Source: Bradyrhizobium sp. AS23.2 (GTDB taxonomy: Bacteria > Pseudomonadota > Alphaproteobacteria > Rhizobiales > Xanthobacteraceae). Taken from it: DNA of 50,395 nucleotides. Both the position numbers and the translations under genes were made by a program. Location: assembly GCF_001908185.1 (NCBI RefSeq), contig NZ_LGHM01000141.1:1-50395 (forward strand). Direction: 5' to 3'. Of this stretch, positions 18,616 through 26,861 are shown piece by piece (position 1 is the first letter of the stretch; each line of letters opens with the position of its first letter). The notes beneath the pieces are model-generated. The model was not told the DNA's origin. It searched no databases and was given only the letters and a program-made list of their open reading frames with translations.

Positions 18616-19386
18616 CTATCCCGGCAGGAACAACGCGAACGACTCGTCGACCGTGCGGCGCAGATGACTGCGATAGAGTGCATGGTTGGAATCGTCGGGC
18701 GCGACCCGCCCCAAAGACGGTTGCGGAACGTTGCTGAGCGGCACATACGCGATCGGCGCCGCGATCGGCGTCAGCTGCGACCCGGGGCCGGCGCGGAGCG
18801 TCGAGATGATGCCGTACATCTCACCGGCGACGGTCGGCCGCGATACCGTGATCACGCGATGCTGGCCGTGCTTGATGATGACGAGGTAGATGAAGCCGGA
18901 CTGATGCGGGACCGCGACTTCGCCGGTGTGCTCATAGGCGGCATCGGTCCGCTCGCCCTCGCGGAAAACCAGTGAAGAGACCTTGGGCTCCCAGACGATC
19001 TCGGTGCGATAGGCGAAGATCGCGTCCTTATCGCCGAAAGACGGCCGCAGCGTGATGTAGACGTCTTCCAGCCAGGTCACCGCCCGATGCGAATAGGAAC
19101 CGAGGCTGTCGGGCGCGACATCGCTTGCTGCCGGAGGCGCCACTGCGACGGAGTTCTTGCGCAGCGACACGCCCAGCGCCTGCTCCAGCCGCACGGTTGT
19201 CGCGAGTGTGAACGGCCGGCGCCCGCCAAGCACCTTCTCCAGCGTGGACAGGCTGAGCCTGGCCTGCTCGGCCAGCGCCTGCCGCGAGATCCGGCGCCTG
19301 GCCAGCTCCTCGCGAATGGTCTCTGCGATTTCGCGGCTCTGCTCGTCCGAAAGCTGCTTGTCGGTGAGTTTATCCTGCGTCTGCAT
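18616..19386 (-). CDS. XRE-type helix-turn-helix regulator with uncharacterised C-terminal domain
   Basis: 256 residues. Residues about 20-75 form a Cro/CI-type helix-turn-helix: RRRISRQALAEQARLSLSTL, then VLGGRRPFTLATTVRLEQAL. The remaining ~170 residues have strands and aromatic residues (VTWLEDVYITLRPSFGDKDA, GFIYLVIIKHGQHRVITVSR) and I do not recognise the fold; it may sense a ligand. It is divergent from the sortase-target gene with a 186-base gap, so it may control that system. Confidence 0.85.
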   Translation of the reverse strand: MQTQDKLTDKQLSDEQSREIAETIREELARRRISRQALAEQARLSLSTLEKVLGGRRPFTLATTVRLEQALGVSLRKNSVAVAPPAASDVAPDSLGSYSHRAVTWLEDVYITLRPSFGDKDAIFAYRTEIVWEPKVSSLVFREGERTDAAYEHTGEVAVPHQSGFIYLVIIKHGQHRVITVSRPTVAGEMYGIISTLRAGPGSQLTPIAAPIAYVPLSNVPQPSLGRVAPDDSNHALYRSHLRRTVDESFALFLPG

Positions 19387-19572
19387 CGTCTACCCTGCTC
19401 CAGAGCGGTCATTCTAGCAGGGCGGACAAGTCAGCACAAAACCGCACATGGCAGCCTCGGCAACGGCCACCCCGGCCGGCCACGGCGGAACATTGCTGAT
19501 CATTCTGCTCGCGAAATCAGCCGCTCCCGGCCGATGCTCCAGGCCGTCAAACATCCTTCGGGAGCAGGCCAA

Positions 19573-21834
19573 ATGGACACCTACGACGCAGCCGACAGTG
19601 ACGAACACCCCATGCTGGGCCGGCTGATCAAGATCGGACTGTTTCTTCTCGTGCAAGGCATCGCGGTGATGCTTGTCGCCTTCGTGACCTTGCTGGTGAG
19701 CTTCACGCCGGGCTGGTCGGCGACATCAGAGCAGGCCAGCCTGCTCCAGCCCGGCGATGCCCGGTCCGGCAGTCTCCTTCTGAAAGAGGACGGCGCCTAC
19801 ACCGAAGCGATCCGCCTCGGCATCGATGTCGACGTCACGGTATCAGGCCCGACGCTGCGCGCCAGGGTCACACAGGTCTTCCGTAACCCGACCAAGGACT
19901 GGGTCGAGGCGACCTACGTGTATCCGCTCCCCACCGGCGGCGCCGTCGACACGCTGAAGATGGTGGTCGGCGACCGCGTCATCGTCGGCGACATCAAGGA
20001 GCGGCAGCAGGCGCGTGTGATCTACGAGCAGGCGCGCCGCGCCGGCCAGAAGGCCGCGCTCACCGAGCAGGAGCGGCCGAACATCTTCACCAACTCGGTC
20101 GCCAATATCGGTCCCGGCGAAACTGTGCTGGTGCAGATCGAGTACCAGGAGCCGGTGCACCAATCCGGCAACGAATATTCGCTGCGCCTGCCGCTGGTGG
20201 TCGGCCCGCGCTACAATCCGGCGCCGATCGTCCAGAGCGTCGACTTCCGCCAGGACGGCTCCGGTTGGGGTGCGACGACATCGGCCCCGGTGCCGGACCG
20301 CGACCGCATCTCGCCGCCGGTGCTGGATCCCGCCAAGAACGCGCCGGTCAACCCGACCAGCATCACGGTGCGCCTGAAGGCGGGCTTTGCGCTCGGCGAG
20401 GTCAAGAGCCATCACCACAACGTCAAGATCGAGAGCCCGGACAATGCAACGCGCGTGGTCACGCTCGCCGATGGCGCCGTGCCCGCCGACCGCGATTTCG
20501 AGCTGACCTGGAAGCCGGCAGCGGAGAAGGCACCGTCGGTCGGCCTGTTCCGCGAGCATGTCGGTGATGCCGATTACCTGCTCGCCTTCGTCACACCGCC
20601 CGGCGCCGAGCAGGCGACGCAGAAACCGCTGCCGCGCGAGGTCGTGTTCGTGATCGACAATTCCGGTTCGATGGGCGGCACCTCGATCGTCCAGGCCAAG
20701 GCGAGCCTGACCTACGCGCTCGGCCGCCTCCAGCCCAATGACCGCTTCAACGTCATCCGTTTCGACGACACCATGGACGTGCTGTTTCCGACCTCCGTCC
20801 CGGCGGACGCCGCGCATGTCGGTGAAGCCACCTCGTTCGTCAGCGCCTTGCAGGCGCGCGGCGGCACCGAGATGGTGCCGGCGATGCGCGCCGCGCTGAC
20901 CGACAAGCTCGGCGACACGAACATGGTTCGCCAGGTCGTGTTCCTGACCGACGGCGCGATCGGCAACGAGCAGCAATTGTTCGAGACCATCACCGCAATG
21001 CGCGGGCGTTCGCGCGTGTTCATGGTCGGCATCGGATCCGCGCCCAACACCTATCTGATGACGCGCGCTGCTGAGCTCGGCCGCGGCGCCTTCACCCATA
21101 TCGGCTCCGTCGAGCAGGTCGAGGAGCGCATGCGCGGCCTGTTCGCCAAGCTGGAGAACCCGGCGGTGACTGGTCTCAGCGCAAAGTTCTCCGAGGCCAA
21201 CGCCGACGTCACCCCGGCGATCATTCCCGACGTCTATCGCGACGAGCCGCTGGTGCTGGCGGCCAGGCTCGACAAGCTCGCGGGCTCGCTCGAGATCAAG
21301 GGACGCGTCGGCGACCGCCCGTGGTCGGTGACGCTGCCGCTGCAAAACGCCGCCGAAGGCAAGGGCCTGTCGAAACTCTGGGCCCAGCGCAAGATCGGCG
21401 ATGCAGAGGTGGCGCGCACCATGCGCGAGATGACGCCGGAAGATGCCGACAAGGCGATCCTGGCGCTGGCGCTCGACCATCAGATCGTCACGCGCTTGAC
21501 CAGCCTCGTCGCCGTCGACAAAACGCCGAGCCGACCCGAAGGCGAGCCGCTCAAGCTCAGCGAATTGCCGATCAACCTGCCGGCCGGCTGGGATTTCGAG
21601 AAGGTGTTCGGCGACCGGCAGCAGGTGCCTGCGCAGTTGCGCGAACGCCATGCCGATGCGCGCGACCAGCAGGCCGCGAGGAGGCCGACGCCCGCCGCAC
21701 CCGATGCGATCCGTCTGCCCAAGACCGCAACCTCGGCTGAGCTGAAAATGACGGCAGGGCTGATCCTGATCGTGCTCGCCCTGATCCTGTTCGTGTTCAA
21801 CCGGCGTCAGCCCTTGCTCACTGATGTCGCTTGA
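19573..21834 (+). CDS. Sortase target protein with VIT and VWA domains (marine proteobacterial sortase target type)
   Basis: 753 residues from the ATG at 19573. Order: a short cytoplasmic N-terminus, a membrane span or signal anchor (residues ~19-41, IGLFLLVQGIAVMLVAFVTL), a vault inter-alpha-trypsin (VIT) domain (~55-180; VTQVFRNPTKDWVEATYVYP), a von Willebrand A domain (~350-530) with the metal-site motif DNSGSMGG, and a C-terminal sorting signal: LPKTA at ~715-719, a hydrophobic helix and the basic NRR end. This domain set next to a class GN sortase is a known rare Gram-negative family in which the protein is often the only sortase substrate of the genome. The usual LPXTG is LPKTA here. 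A strong terminator follows the stop. Confidence 0.92.
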   Translation: MDTYDAADSDEHPMLGRLIKIGLFLLVQGIAVMLVAFVTLLVSFTPGWSATSEQASLLQPGDARSGSLLLKEDGAYTEAIRLGIDVDVTVSGPTLRARVTQVFRNPTKDWVEATYVYPLPTGGAVDTLKMVVGDRVIVGDIKERQQARVIYEQARRAGQKAALTEQERPNIFTNSVANIGPGETVLVQIEYQEPVHQSGNEYSLRLPLVVGPRYNPAPIVQSVDFRQDGSGWGATTSAPVPDRDRISPPVLDPAKNAPVNPTSITVRLKAGFALGEVKSHHHNVKIESPDNATRVVTLADGAVPADRDFELTWKPAAEKAPSVGLFREHVGDADYLLAFVTPPGAEQATQKPLPREVVFVIDNSGSMGGTSIVQAKASLTYALGRLQPNDRFNVIRFDDTMDVLFPTSVPADAAHVGEATSFVSALQARGGTEMVPAMRAALTDKLGDTNMVRQVVFLTDGAIGNEQQLFETITAMRGRSRVFMVGIGSAPNTYLMTRAAELGRGAFTHIGSVEQVEERMRGLFAKLENPAVTGLSAKFSEANADVTPAIIPDVYRDEPLVLAARLDKLAGSLEIKGRVGDRPWSVTLPLQNAAEGKGLSKLWAQRKIGDAEVARTMREMTPEDADKAILALALDHQIVTRLTSLVAVDKTPSRPEGEPLKLSELPINLPAGWDFEKVFGDRQQVPAQLRERHADARDQQAARRPTPAAPDAIRLPKTATSAELKMTAGLILIVLALILFVFNRRQPLLTDVA

Positions 21835-21862
21835 GAGAGGAGCCCCCGAACTCCTCTACTTC

Positions 21863-21910
21863 GGCGCGCGCGGCTGCCCGTCCCACACCAACAGCCGCGC
21901 GCGCCTTTTT
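21863..21910 (+). terminator. Strong hairpin-T terminator between sortase target and sortase
   Basis: GGCGCGCGCGGCTG (21863-21876) pairs perfectly with CAGCCGCGCGCGCC (21892-21905), followed by TTTTT. The 14-base stem lies within what would otherwise be a two-gene operon, so sortase mRNA should come from read-through or from its own promoter. Confidence 0.85.
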
Positions 21911-21912
21911 CC

Positions 21913-22503
21913 TTGCCGTCATGGCGGAACCAATGCCCCGCTTCATCTCCCCCCCTGGTTCTGGCGCTAGTCGGCGTCATCCTGTTCGGCGACGGCGCCT
22001 ACATCCACGCCAAGGCGTGGCTTGCGCAGGTGATGCTGGAGCGCGCGTTCGACAGAAGCGTTGCGACGGGCGAGTTGGTGAAGCCATGGTCATGGGCCGA
22101 CACCTGGCCGGTCGCACGGATCGAGGTGAAGCGGATCGGCGCCAACGCCATCGTGCTGGCCGGCTCAAGCGGCCAGGCGCTCGCCTTCGGCCCCGGCCAT
22201 GTCGAACGAACGGCCGACGCCGGCGAACGCGGCGTTGCGGTCTATGCCGCGCATCGCGACACGCATTTCCGTTTCCTGCGGAATGTTGCGATCGGCGACG
22301 TGATCGAGATCACGCGCAGCGACGGAAAACACTTTCGCTATCGCGCGGACTCCTCGGCCGTGGTCCGTTTCGACGCCTCGGGCATCGATCCGGCAACACA
22401 GGATTTTGAACTGGTGCTCACGACCTGTTGGCCGTTCGACGCTGTCACGTCCGGTCCGGAGCGCTACATCCTGCATGCCACATTGATCGGGGCCGACGGA
22501 TAG
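21913..22503 (+). CDS. Class GN sortase (start region apparently frameshifted)
   Basis: Transpeptidase expected to cut the LPKTA signal of the preceding protein. Catalytic residues are present: His in YAAHRDTHF, Cys in LTTCWPFDA and Arg in GPERYI. A membrane anchor lies at the N-terminus (LVLALVGVILFGDG). The uninterrupted frame begins only at a TTG (21913) placed right after the terminator T-run, with a non-membrane-like leader. A better start is the ATG at 21933 (MPRFIS then LVLALVGV), but it is out of frame by one base in a run of seven C (21949-21955). Removing one C gives a 189-residue protein of normal size. The true protein therefore probably starts at 21933 and the extra C is an error or a recent mutation. 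Confidence 0.85.
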   Translation: MPSWRNQCPASSPPLVLALVGVILFGDGAYIHAKAWLAQVMLERAFDRSVATGELVKPWSWADTWPVARIEVKRIGANAIVLAGSSGQALAFGPGHVERTADAGERGVAVYAAHRDTHFRFLRNVAIGDVIEITRSDGKHFRYRADSSAVVRFDASGIDPATQDFELVLTTCWPFDAVTSGPERYILHATLIGADG

Positions 22504-22567
22504 GTTTGTCATTCCTGCCGTCCCGTGGAATGCTGCCGGTCGAAATCGTCTGCGATCGGATCCGACC

Positions 22568-23289
22568 ATGAATGGCGACGTTCAGTACCTTCCGATCACG
22601 CCAGGATTGTTCTCCATCCTGGTGCTATTGTTCGTTCGCCGGGCTGATCGTCCTGATCCAGCTCCGCATCCTGCGCTACGCCTATATGCGGCTAGGCGTC
22701 GGTCCAGGCATGGCGCTGCTCCTGCTGTTCGGCTCGCTGGTCGGCAGCTATTTCAACATTCCGATCACGGTTCTGCCGGCCAAGGTGGTGCGCTCGGGCG
22801 AGATCGTCGATTTCTTCGGCATGCGCTATGTGGTGCCACTGGTGACGCAATGGCCGGGCACGGTGCTCGCAGTCAATGTCGGCGGCGCGGTCATCCCGGC
22901 GATCATGTCGACCTATCTGGTGCTGAGGTATCAGCTCTGGGTGAAAGCAGCGATCGCCGTGATTGCAATCGCATTCATCATCCACATGATGGCAGCGCCC
23001 GTGCAGGGGGGTTGGCATCGCGGTGCCCGTATTTGTGCCTGTCGTCGCCACCGCGATCCTGGCGTTCCTGCTGTCGCGCGAGTATGCAGCGCCGCTCGCC
23101 TATATCGGCGGCTCGATGGGAACTCTGATCGGGGCCGATCTCCTCAACCTCGACAAGATCGGCGGTCTCGGCGCGCCCGTCGCGTCGATCGGCGGCGCAG
23201 GAACCTTCGACGGCATTTTCCTCACGGGAATTCTCGCCGTGCTGCTCGCCGGCCTCGCCTCGCCGCCACGGCCGCGTGAGGTGTGGTAG
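22568..23289 (+). pseudogene. DUF1614 membrane protein, broken by two +1 frameshifts
   Basis: Three frames in succession encode one DUF1614 protein. It starts with ITPGLFSILVLLF in frame 1 and continues with AGLIVLIQLRILRYAYMR to MMAAPVQG in the second frame. It ends with IAVPVFVPVVATAILAF to IGGAGTFDGIFLTGILAVLL in the third. An extra base near 22625-22640 and an extra G in a run of six (23006-23011) account for both shifts; without them the gene is exactly 240 codons including the stop. DUF1614 proteins have several membrane spans and conserved NVGGAVIP and GADLLNL motifs; the function is unknown. It may be a true pseudogene or an intact gene with sequence errors. Confidence 0.85.
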
Positions 23290-23526
23290 CGGACCGAACA
23301 ATTCGACACTGCGTGAGAACAGCGATTGCGGGAGCACGGCGTTGACGATCGTTGTCACGCTGCCGGATCGTTCGCACTTTCGCCAAAAGTCCGGTGATGC
23401 TAGCCTTCTCGCATGAAGTCCCGCCCATTCCGTCTGGCGGCATTGTGCTTGTCGCGATGGCCTCGCCGGAACTCTCCAAAGAACAAAACAACGCGCTGCA
23501 ACAAAAACAATAGGTGAGGTCATGCC

Positions 23527-25746
23527 ATGGAAGCCCACGTGTCTGCTGCGTCCGTTTCTCCGCGCCCATGGTCTCCGCCTCCCGACGCGAGTGACGTCGT
23601 CAAAGGCATCCACGCCATGCTGCACCCGCACAACATCGTGCTGGTGGGCGCGACCGACAAGCCCGGCAACTATGCCGAGCGCATCTGGAATAATCTGGTC
23701 AAGTACGGCTACGAGGGCGGGCTCTATCCGGTCAACGCCAAGCGCGAGACCATCTGGGGTGTCCCCTGCTACAAGGACTTTGCGAGCCTCCCTGAAAAGC
23801 CGGACCACGTGCTGGTGCTGGTGCCTGCACGTTTTGCCGTGCAGGTGATCCGCGACGCCGCCGCAGCCGGCGCGCGTTCGGCCACCATCGTCACCTCGGG
23901 CTTCAGCGAGTTGCAGGATGACGAGAGCCAGAAGCTCGCCGCCGAATTGCAGGCGGCCGTGCGCGAGACCGGCCTTGCCGTCACCGGTCCGAATTGTCTC
24001 GGCAATTTGAGCGCTGGCGAAAAGCTCTTCACCAACATCGACGACCGCACCGTCACCATGGACCAGGGCGCGGTGGCGATCGCCGGGCAATCCGGCGCCA
24101 TCGTCATGGCGATCCGCCAGGCGCTGGAGGATCGCGGCGTCGGAGTCGGCTACATGGTGACGACCGGCAACGAGGCCGGACTCGAGACGCCGGACCTGAT
24201 GCGTTATTTCGCCGAGGATCCGAGCATCAGGGTGATCGTCGTCTATCTCGAAGGCGTGCGCAACACCAAGGCCTTTCGCGACGCCTGCAAGGCGGCGCGC
24301 GCCGCGAGCAAGCCCGTGATTGCGCTCAAGCTCGGGGCATCCGAGGGTGGCCGCGCAGCGGCGATGGCGCATACCGGCGCGCTCGCAGGCTCGATCGAGA
24401 CCTTCGACGCCATTGCAACGCGCGAAGGCGTCATCCGGGTCGGCGGACTCGACGAGCTGATCGAGACCACGGAATGTTTTGTTCACTCTGAGGTACCGAA
24501 AGGCGACCGGCTCGCCGCGGTCACGCTGTCCGGCGGCAAGCGCGGCATGCTGATCGACGCCTTCTATGCGGAGGGCCTGAACTTCGCGCCGCTCAGCCCG
24601 CATGTCAGCGGCGAACTGGCAAAGATGCTCGGGCCGGGGTCGATCGTCGGCAATCCGCTCGACGCGGGCTTTGCTGCGGTGGTCGACCCCTCCGTCTACA
24701 TGAAGTCGATCAAGCTGATGATCGACGATCCCGATATCGACATCGTCATCGTCGATTCCGAGCTGCCCAAGGCCCCGCACGAGCAGCGCGAGCGAAACTT
24801 GCGCATCGTCAACGAGATGGCGAGCCAGGCCTCGAAGCCCGTGATCTACATCAGCGCGATGTCGATCGGCTTTACCGAGTTCACCAAGACCTTGCGCAAA
24901 TCGCTGCCGCATCTTGCGGTCATGCAGGGCATGGACCGCGCGGTGACCGCGATCAAGTCGCTGCTCGACTATGCGAAGCTGCGCAAGGAAGTGCCCGACA
25001 TCGTGTCGAGCTCGAAGCCGGCCGCGCGCGCAGTGCTGGAAAAAACGCTGAAATCGGCGAACGGCGCCGCGCTCGACGAGGTCGCCTCGAAAAAGCTTCT
25101 GAAGGCCTATGGCATTCCGATCTCGAAGGAGGCGATCGCACAGACGGCGGCGGAAGCCGTGAAGATCGCCAGGCAGATCGGCTTTCCGGTCGTGGCGAAG
25201 GTCGTCAGCGCCGAGATCCTGCACAAGTCGGACATCGGCGGCGTGGTGCTGAACCTCAACAATGCCGCCGATGTGAAAAAGGCATTCGTCGACATCACCG
25301 CGCGCGTGAAGAAGCTGAAGGGCAAGCCGAAGCTCGACGGCATCCTGATTGCACAGCAGGTCAAGGCCGATCTCGAGCTCGTGGTCGGCGCGTCCCTCGA
25401 CGCCGAGATGGGCCCCGTCGTGCTGTTCGGCACCGGCGGCATCGACATCGAGCTGATGAAGGACGTCGCGCTCGCCGGCGCGCCGCTGGACGAGACCGAG
25501 GCGCGGGTTTTGGTCGGCCGCACCAAGGCGGGCATCAAGATGCGCGGCTATCGCGGCAAGCCGGCCTTGCACGAAACCTCCGCGGTGAAGGCGCTGGTCG
25601 GCCTGTCCAACCTGATCGCGGATGCCGGCGACCGGATCGCCTCGATCGACATCAACCCGTTCCTAATCAACTCCAAAACGGGCGTGGCCGTCGATGCCCT
25701 GATCGTTCTGAATAATGCTGCGGCAAAACGCGCGGCCGGGCATTGA
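23527..25746 (+). CDS. ADP-forming acyl-CoA synthetase (acetate--CoA ligase family)
   Basis: Single-chain NDP-forming acyl-CoA synthetase, 739 residues. Order: CoA-binding Rossmann domain (~25-150, NIVLVGATDKPGNYAERIWN), succinyl-CoA-ligase-like domain with the phospho-histidine motif MAHTGALAGS (~280-290), a second ligase-like domain, and a C-terminal ATP-grasp domain (~510-735, FPVVAKVVSAEILHKSDIGG and VLFGTGGIDIELMKD). It interconverts acyl-CoA + ADP + phosphate with acid + CoA + ATP. The acid is not identifiable; related enzymes act on acetate, pimelate-like or aromatic acids. The ATG at 23527 lies downstream of GGTGAGG. It stands alone on the plus strand with 237 gene-free bases before it. 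Confidence 0.92.
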   Translation: MEAHVSAASVSPRPWSPPPDASDVVKGIHAMLHPHNIVLVGATDKPGNYAERIWNNLVKYGYEGGLYPVNAKRETIWGVPCYKDFASLPEKPDHVLVLVPARFAVQVIRDAAAAGARSATIVTSGFSELQDDESQKLAAELQAAVRETGLAVTGPNCLGNLSAGEKLFTNIDDRTVTMDQGAVAIAGQSGAIVMAIRQALEDRGVGVGYMVTTGNEAGLETPDLMRYFAEDPSIRVIVVYLEGVRNTKAFRDACKAARAASKPVIALKLGASEGGRAAAMAHTGALAGSIETFDAIATREGVIRVGGLDELIETTECFVHSEVPKGDRLAAVTLSGGKRGMLIDAFYAEGLNFAPLSPHVSGELAKMLGPGSIVGNPLDAGFAAVVDPSVYMKSIKLMIDDPDIDIVIVDSELPKAPHEQRERNLRIVNEMASQASKPVIYISAMSIGFTEFTKTLRKSLPHLAVMQGMDRAVTAIKSLLDYAKLRKEVPDIVSSSKPAARAVLEKTLKSANGAALDEVASKKLLKAYGIPISKEAIAQTAAEAVKIARQIGFPVVAKVVSAEILHKSDIGGVVLNLNNAADVKKAFVDITARVKKLKGKPKLDGILIAQQVKADLELVVGASLDAEMGPVVLFGTGGIDIELMKDVALAGAPLDETEARVLVGRTKAGIKMRGYRGKPALHETSAVKALVGLSNLIADAGDRIASIDINPFLINSKTGVAVDALIVLNNAAAKRAAGH

Positions 25747-25751
25747 TGTCG

Positions 25752-25840
25752 CGTAGGGCGGATTAGTGTCGCGTAATCAGCCGATTCGCTGTCACGCACA
25801 CGAGAGACGGTGGCGGGTTACGCTTCGCTAACCCGCCCTG
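25752..25840. repeat. Extragenic palindromic repeat (diverged CGTAGGGTGG type)
   Basis: CGTAGGGCGGATTAG at the left and CTAACCCGCCCTG at the right form the outer stem; TTACGC / GCGTAA form inner pairs. It lies directly after the ADP-forming synthetase gene. Confidence 0.75.
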
Positions 25841-25905
25841 CTTAAACATCGCGGCCGAAGCATCATCCTTCCAACTTCCCCGCTTTGGCCGTAGAATCGC
25901 CCCGC

Positions 25906-26737
25906 ATGGCACGCGCGAGCAATCTGGTGATCGGAACGGCAACGCTGGCGGTGATCGCCTTGGCGTTCGGCGGCCTGCTCGGCGTGCAGAAATGGCGCGC
26001 CATTCAGAGCCGCAGCCAGTTGCGCGTGGTGTTCGAAGGCGGTTCCGCAAGCGGGCTGCGCCGCGGCGGCCCGGTCAATTTCGACGGCGTGCCGGCCGGA
26101 CAGATCCTGTCGATCAAGCTGGACAATCCGCGCAAGATCGTCGCGCTGGTGATGCTCGACAACACCGCGCCGATCCGCAAGGACACCGTGGCGGGCATCG
26201 AGTTCCAGGGCCTCACCGGCGTCGCCGCGATCTCGCTGGTCGGCGGCGCCCCCTCCGCGCCGCCGGTGCCCCTGGATTCCGACGGCATCCCGGTGCTGAC
26301 CGCCGATCTCAGCGATGCCGAATCCATCGTCGAGACCCTGCACAGTGTCGACCGCGCGATCGTGAGCAACGCCCCCCGCGATCAAGGAGGGTCTGCGCAC
26401 ATTCGAGAACTACACCGCCGATTTCAAGGCCAAGGGCGACGAGATCGATTCCGTCATGGCCAAGGTCGACAGCGCCTTTGCAGGCTTCGACAAGGCGGTC
26501 ACCAAGATCGAGGGCGTGGTACCCGGCTTCGTCGACGGCAAGGCCGACGAGCTGTTCGAGAAGATCAAGGAATTGCGCGAGCTCGCCAACACCATGAAGA
26601 AGAAATCGGCGAGCTACATCGAGGATATCCGTCGCTCACTGCTCGACGTCAGCGAGGCCGCCAACAAGATGGCCGGTACGCCCGCCGCCGCCGCTGCCCC
26701 GCGCCCGCCTCGCAAGCCCACGGAGCAGAAGCGGTAG
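25906..26737 (+). pseudogene. MCE (MlaD) family protein, interrupted by one +1 frameshift
   Basis: Lipid-transport-type periplasmic protein. From the ATG at 25906 the first frame gives one N-terminal membrane span (LVIGTATLAVIALAFGGLLG) and the MCE domain (LRVVFEGGSASGLRRGGPVN, GIEFQGLTGVAAISLVGG) up to SVDRAIVSNAP. The rest continues in the next frame as IKEGLRTFENYTADFKAKGD to a Pro/Ala tail ending EQKR at 26737. One extra C in a run of six (26372-26377) explains the shift; without it the product has 276 residues. The C-terminal half looks helical or coiled-coil, as in MlaD-like proteins. No MlaE permease or MlaF ATPase gene is adjacent, which is unusual for the family. Confidence 0.85.
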
Positions 26738-26861
26738 CGTCTACCACGCACAGCGCACGACACCCTTGCCGGCGGAGGAGCGTGGGACGTTCGAGAACTC
26801 GCCTTCGAAAGTTGCCGACGCAGACCAGCCGTTCATCCGGTCGGGAAACCTTTGGCGCCGC

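Noticed and set aside
17109..18746. 545-codon minus-strand frame
   Set aside because: Antisense to the LivK-like protein and across two real terminators; composition is that of a shadow frame.
22978..25572. 864-codon frame on the minus strand
   Set aside because: It lies opposite the ADP-forming acyl-CoA synthetase and is a His/Arg/Asp-rich shadow with no recognisable motif.
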